Shown piece by piece: positions 6,455 through 8,235 of a stretch of 8,235 bases of DNA. The notes beneath the pieces were generated by a model that was not told the origin of the DNA, did not search any database, and worked only from the letters and a program-made list of their open reading frames with translations. Positions within the stretch are counted from its first letter, which is position 1. Each line of letters opens with the position of its first letter. A program made the position numbers and the translations under genes. Source of the stretch: JAWXUE01 sp044432925 (GTDB lineage: Bacteria > Bacillota_I > Bacilli_A > Acholeplasmatales > Anaeroplasmataceae); the NCBI GenBank assembly GCA_044432925.1, contig JAWXUE010000041.1:1-8235 (forward strand), read 5' to 3'.

Positions 6455-8047
6455 TTAATCTAACATTATAGTTATGATTGGTACGATATTGTACTCAGTA
6501 GTTGTATTTATTGGCGCTTTTATAACAACACTCTCACCATTTTTTGTAATATTTTCAAATGTAGTTGAAGTTTCTGTTGTTGTTGATATGAAAGAATAAT
6601 TATTAGCAAAATGCGTTAAATAATTTCTTGCATACATATCAAAATATTTTAAGTTATGATTTGTATTAGTATTGTTTGTTAATAATATTTCTTTTTCATA
6701 ATTTGAAAAATTTAAATAAATATTATTATATACATCAAGTATTTCATTAGTGATAGCTAGACTATCTGTACTTTGTGTAGTAAATTTTATTGATTCTTCT
6801 AACATTAATGTATAACATGATCCATTTTGTTCTAATAAAGTCCAATTCATTCCACCAAATTGATATACTACACCATCTTCTGGTGTTTCAAATGTTTTTT
6901 CTATAACTTTAATATAGATTGTTACATTATCATTAATTAAATAGTTTATTAATGTTGATGCTGATACATCTTTATTATATTCAACATTATATTCAGCATC
7001 TAAATACATTTCATATTTGATTGAATCATCATTTAAATTTAAATCAAATTCTAATGATGTTGATTCTATTGTAAATGTTTCTTTATTATCATAAGAAGTA
7101 TTTAACATTGAATATTTAACTGTATATTCTTTTGCTTCCCATCCAGCATATAAATCTATATTTCCATATGATTTAGTATTTATTTGTGTTATTTCAGTTT
7201 TATATGTTTCTTCTAAATACCATCCAGCAAAGTTATAATGTTCTTTATAAGGATCTTCTAAAGTAATTGTATCACTATTTATATTATAACTATTTACATT
7301 TAAAACATTATTATATGCATCTTTTAAATTATGATAACTAATCGTATATTCAATTGGTTTATATTGAGCAGTAAGTGTCATATTTTCTTTAACTGTATTG
7401 TTACTAAAATTCCATAATTCACCTTTGTAATACCACCCTATAAATTCATATCCTTTAAGAGTTGGTGAATTAACTGAAGAAATTAAACTTCCTTCTTGAT
7501 ATATTTGAAATATATTTATTATAGCTGTTCCACCATTTAAATCAAATGTTACATTATATAATTGTTTAATAATTAAATTACCTTTTAGTAAATCGTCACA
7601 CCATTCAGTATAAGAACCACTATACCAAGTATTTTCTAATAAGTATTCTTCATACATAAAATATAATGTATTATTAAATAATTTATAAAATTCTTCTTCT
7701 TCTTTTTCAGTATTTAAAATTTTCCATATTTCATAAGTTGAAAATTCATTATCTTCTGTTACATCAATTAATGTATACCAAATATTTGTTGAAATATTTT
7801 CTGAATAAATCCATTGTAATTCAGTTTCGTTTATTCTTAATACTATTACATCTTCTTTATTTTCAGAATACCAATTATCATACGATTTTGTATATCCAGA
7901 CTTTAATGCTAAATCATATATTAGTTCTTTATTACTAACACTAGAATCTCCATCTCTCATACTTAAAAGCACAAAATTAGATAATAAAATAAATACTGGA
8001 ATTAATATACATACTAACAATATTTTTATATCTATTTTCTTCTTCAT
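6455..8047 (-). CDS. Membrane-anchored extracellular protein with InlB B-type repeats and a DUF6273-like C-terminal domain
   Basis: I do not recognise a named gene. From ATG 8047 the protein has 530 residues. It has a basic start and one hydrophobic helix (about 7-29), which looks like an uncleaved signal anchor, then an acidic, Asn- and Thr-rich outside portion. Residues about 44-62 and 132-158 are two copies of a Y-x4-L...Y-x-x-SY-x-x-W motif. Residues 164-230 and 234-305 are InlB/Listeria-Bacteroides type B repeats (VTFDLNGG, then GYEFIGWYYKG; and NFAGWYLEE, then IDLYAGWEA). Residues 307-383 are a decayed third copy. The rest has YQFGGMNWTLLEQNG near the start and YNIVPIITI at the very end, resembling DUF6273-type domains. 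No LPXTG signal or C-terminal helix is seen. Such proteins are usually surface adhesins or of unknown role. The start is set by AGGAGGA 7 nt before 8047. The ATG 33 nt upstream lacks a ribosome binding site and lies in the promoter. The gene leads an operon with pepP. Confidence 0.88.
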   Translation of the reverse strand: MKKKIDIKILLVCILIPVFILLSNFVLLSMRDGDSSVSNKELIYDLALKSGYTKSYDNWYSENKEDVIVLRINETELQWIYSENISTNIWYTLIDVTEDNEFSTYEIWKILNTEKEEEEFYKLFNNTLYFMYEEYLLENTWYSGSYTEWCDDLLKGNLIIKQLYNVTFDLNGGTAIINIFQIYQEGSLISSVNSPTLKGYEFIGWYYKGELWNFSNNTVKENMTLTAQYKPIEYTISYHNLKDAYNNVLNVNSYNINSDTITLEDPYKEHYNFAGWYLEETYKTEITQINTKSYGNIDLYAGWEAKEYTVKYSMLNTSYDNKETFTIESTSLEFDLNLNDDSIKYEMYLDAEYNVEYNKDVSASTLINYLINDNVTIYIKVIEKTFETPEDGVVYQFGGMNWTLLEQNGSCYTLMLEESIKFTTQSTDSLAITNEILDVYNNIYLNFSNYEKEILLTNNTNTNHNLKYFDMYARNYLTHFANNYSFISTTTETSTTFENITKNGESVVIKAPINTTTEYNIVPIITIMLD

Positions 8048-8054
8048 AATTTCG

Positions 8055-8063
8055 TCCTCCTTT
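8055..8063 (-). promoter_or_regulatory. Ribosome binding site fixing the repeat-protein start at 8047
   Basis: The minus strand reads AAAGGAGGA with a 7-nt spacer to ATG at 8047. The upstream in-frame ATG at 8080 is preceded only by A/T-rich DNA with no purine-rich site. Its reading frame would pass straight through this ribosome binding site and the -10 element. Confidence 0.85.
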
Positions 8064-8070
8064 TTTAAAT

Positions 8071-8099
8071 ATTTTACCATTTTAATATAATTTTGTCGA
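8071..8099 (-). promoter_or_regulatory. Sigma-A promoter of the repeat-protein/pepP operon
   Basis: On the minus strand TCGACA (8094-8099, 5 of 6 to TTGACA) is followed by a 17-nt spacer and TAAAAT (8071-8076, 5 of 6), with the TG extension giving TGGTAAAAT. The same extended -10 occurs in front of the polymerase gene. The start of transcription would be near 8064, leaving a short leader that carries the ribosome binding site. Confidence 0.75.
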
Positions 8100-8116
8100 T
8101 ATTTTATAATTTTTAT

Positions 8117-8130
8117 TGTAAGCGTTCAAA
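8117..8130 (+). promoter_or_regulatory. cre-like operator (possible CcpA or other LacI-family site) in the divergent region
   Basis: TGTAAGCGTTCAAA agrees with the cre consensus TGWNANCGNTNNCA at every defined position except one (A where C is expected). It lies midway between the two divergent promoters, 17 bp upstream of the minus-strand -35 and 14 bp upstream of the plus-strand -35. In B. subtilis, CcpA sites upstream of -35 elements can activate, while sites overlapping or downstream repress. Whether this organism has CcpA cannot be seen here. Confidence 0.4.
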
Positions 8131-8144
8131 ATAAGACGCCTTTT

Positions 8145-8174
8145 TTGAGAACTATATATTTGTTATACTATAAA
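8145..8174 (+). promoter_or_regulatory. Probable promoter of the right-edge plus-strand gene
   Basis: TTGAGA (8145-8150, 5 of 6) is followed by an 18-nt spacer and TATAAA (8169-8174, 5 of 6). An alternative extended -10, TGTTATACT (8161-8169), overlaps it but has only a poor T-run as -35. Either choice places the start of transcription shortly before the AGGAGGT ribosome binding site at 8184-8190. Confidence 0.6.
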
Positions 8175-8195
8175 TGAAAATATAGGAGGTTTAAA

Positions 8196-8235
8196 ATGGC
8201 AACTGAAATGAAAATACTAGAGGAATGGAAAACTA
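8196..8235 (+). CDS. Start of an unidentified gene, cut by the right window edge
   Basis: ATG at 8196 follows AGGAGGT (8184-8190) with a 5-nt spacer, and a promoter lies just upstream. Only 13 codons are inside the window, reading MATEMKILEEWKT. This is too short to assign a family. The predicted peptide is polar with no signal sequence, so a cytoplasmic protein is likely. It is divergent from the repeat-protein operon and shares the cre-like intergenic region with it. Confidence 0.65.
   Translation, partial: MATEMKILEEWKT

Noticed and set aside
7738..7938. Plus-strand frame antisense to the repeat protein
   Set aside because: It is Tyr- and Leu-rich noise from the complement of an Asn/Glu-rich gene, without a ribosome binding site.
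8122..8147. Terminator on the plus strand (GCGT/ACGC followed by a T run)
   Set aside because: The stem is only 4 bp with a 10-nt loop, no plus-strand gene lies upstream, and the T run overlaps a -35 element. An operator or chance is more likely.
1..8235. Mobile element, CRISPR array, tRNA or rRNA gene
   Set aside because: I saw no transposase or integrase motifs, no regularly spaced repeats and no cloverleaf or rRNA-like sequence. The gaps between genes are too short to hold them.

Overview
The window is very AT-rich and uses the standard genetic code: every Trp codon in the accepted genes is TGG, and the seven stop codons visible are TAA or TAG. Strong AGGAGG or GGTGAT-type ribosome binding sites, promoters with an extended -10, DUF951, a YolD/UvrX pair and InlB-type repeats point to a low-GC Firmicute. 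An uncultured Bacilli lineage close to Erysipelotrichia, RF39 or the Acholeplasma side of the Mollicutes is the best fit. That placement is inference from gene content, not a database match.

Almost everything lies on the minus strand, so transcription runs from right to left. At the right edge a plus-strand gene begins at 8196 and is cut after 13 codons. It diverges from the minus-strand genes across an intergenic region of about 150 bp. That region holds two back-to-back promoters and, midway between them, a sequence resembling a CcpA cre operator. The first minus-strand transcript carries a membrane-anchored extracellular protein with InlB B-type repeats (6455-8047) and an M24 aminopeptidase P (5216-6442). 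It ends in a hairpin terminator built around the aminopeptidase stop codon.

A second promoter near 5121-5149 opens a compact cluster: a UvrX-type Y-family DNA polymerase, an overlapping YolD-like gene, mnmG, rsmG, a 54-residue DUF951 gene, and an MscS-family mechanosensitive channel that runs off the left edge. I see no terminator inside this cluster, and most gaps are under 35 bp, so one polycistronic message is plausible. It mixes translesion synthesis (polymerase and YolD), tRNA wobble modification (MnmG), 16S rRNA methylation (RsmG) and osmotic protection (MscS).

Most of the window is ordinary housekeeping DNA. I do not see a convincing new defence or mobile system. The points most worth checking are two start-codon corrections (mnmG and the repeat protein), a competing mini-ORF at the mnmG start, the cre-like site in the divergent promoter region, the unusual architecture of the repeat protein, and the polymerase/YolD pair standing where mnmE would normally precede mnmG. 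No stretch longer than 300 bp lacks a gene.
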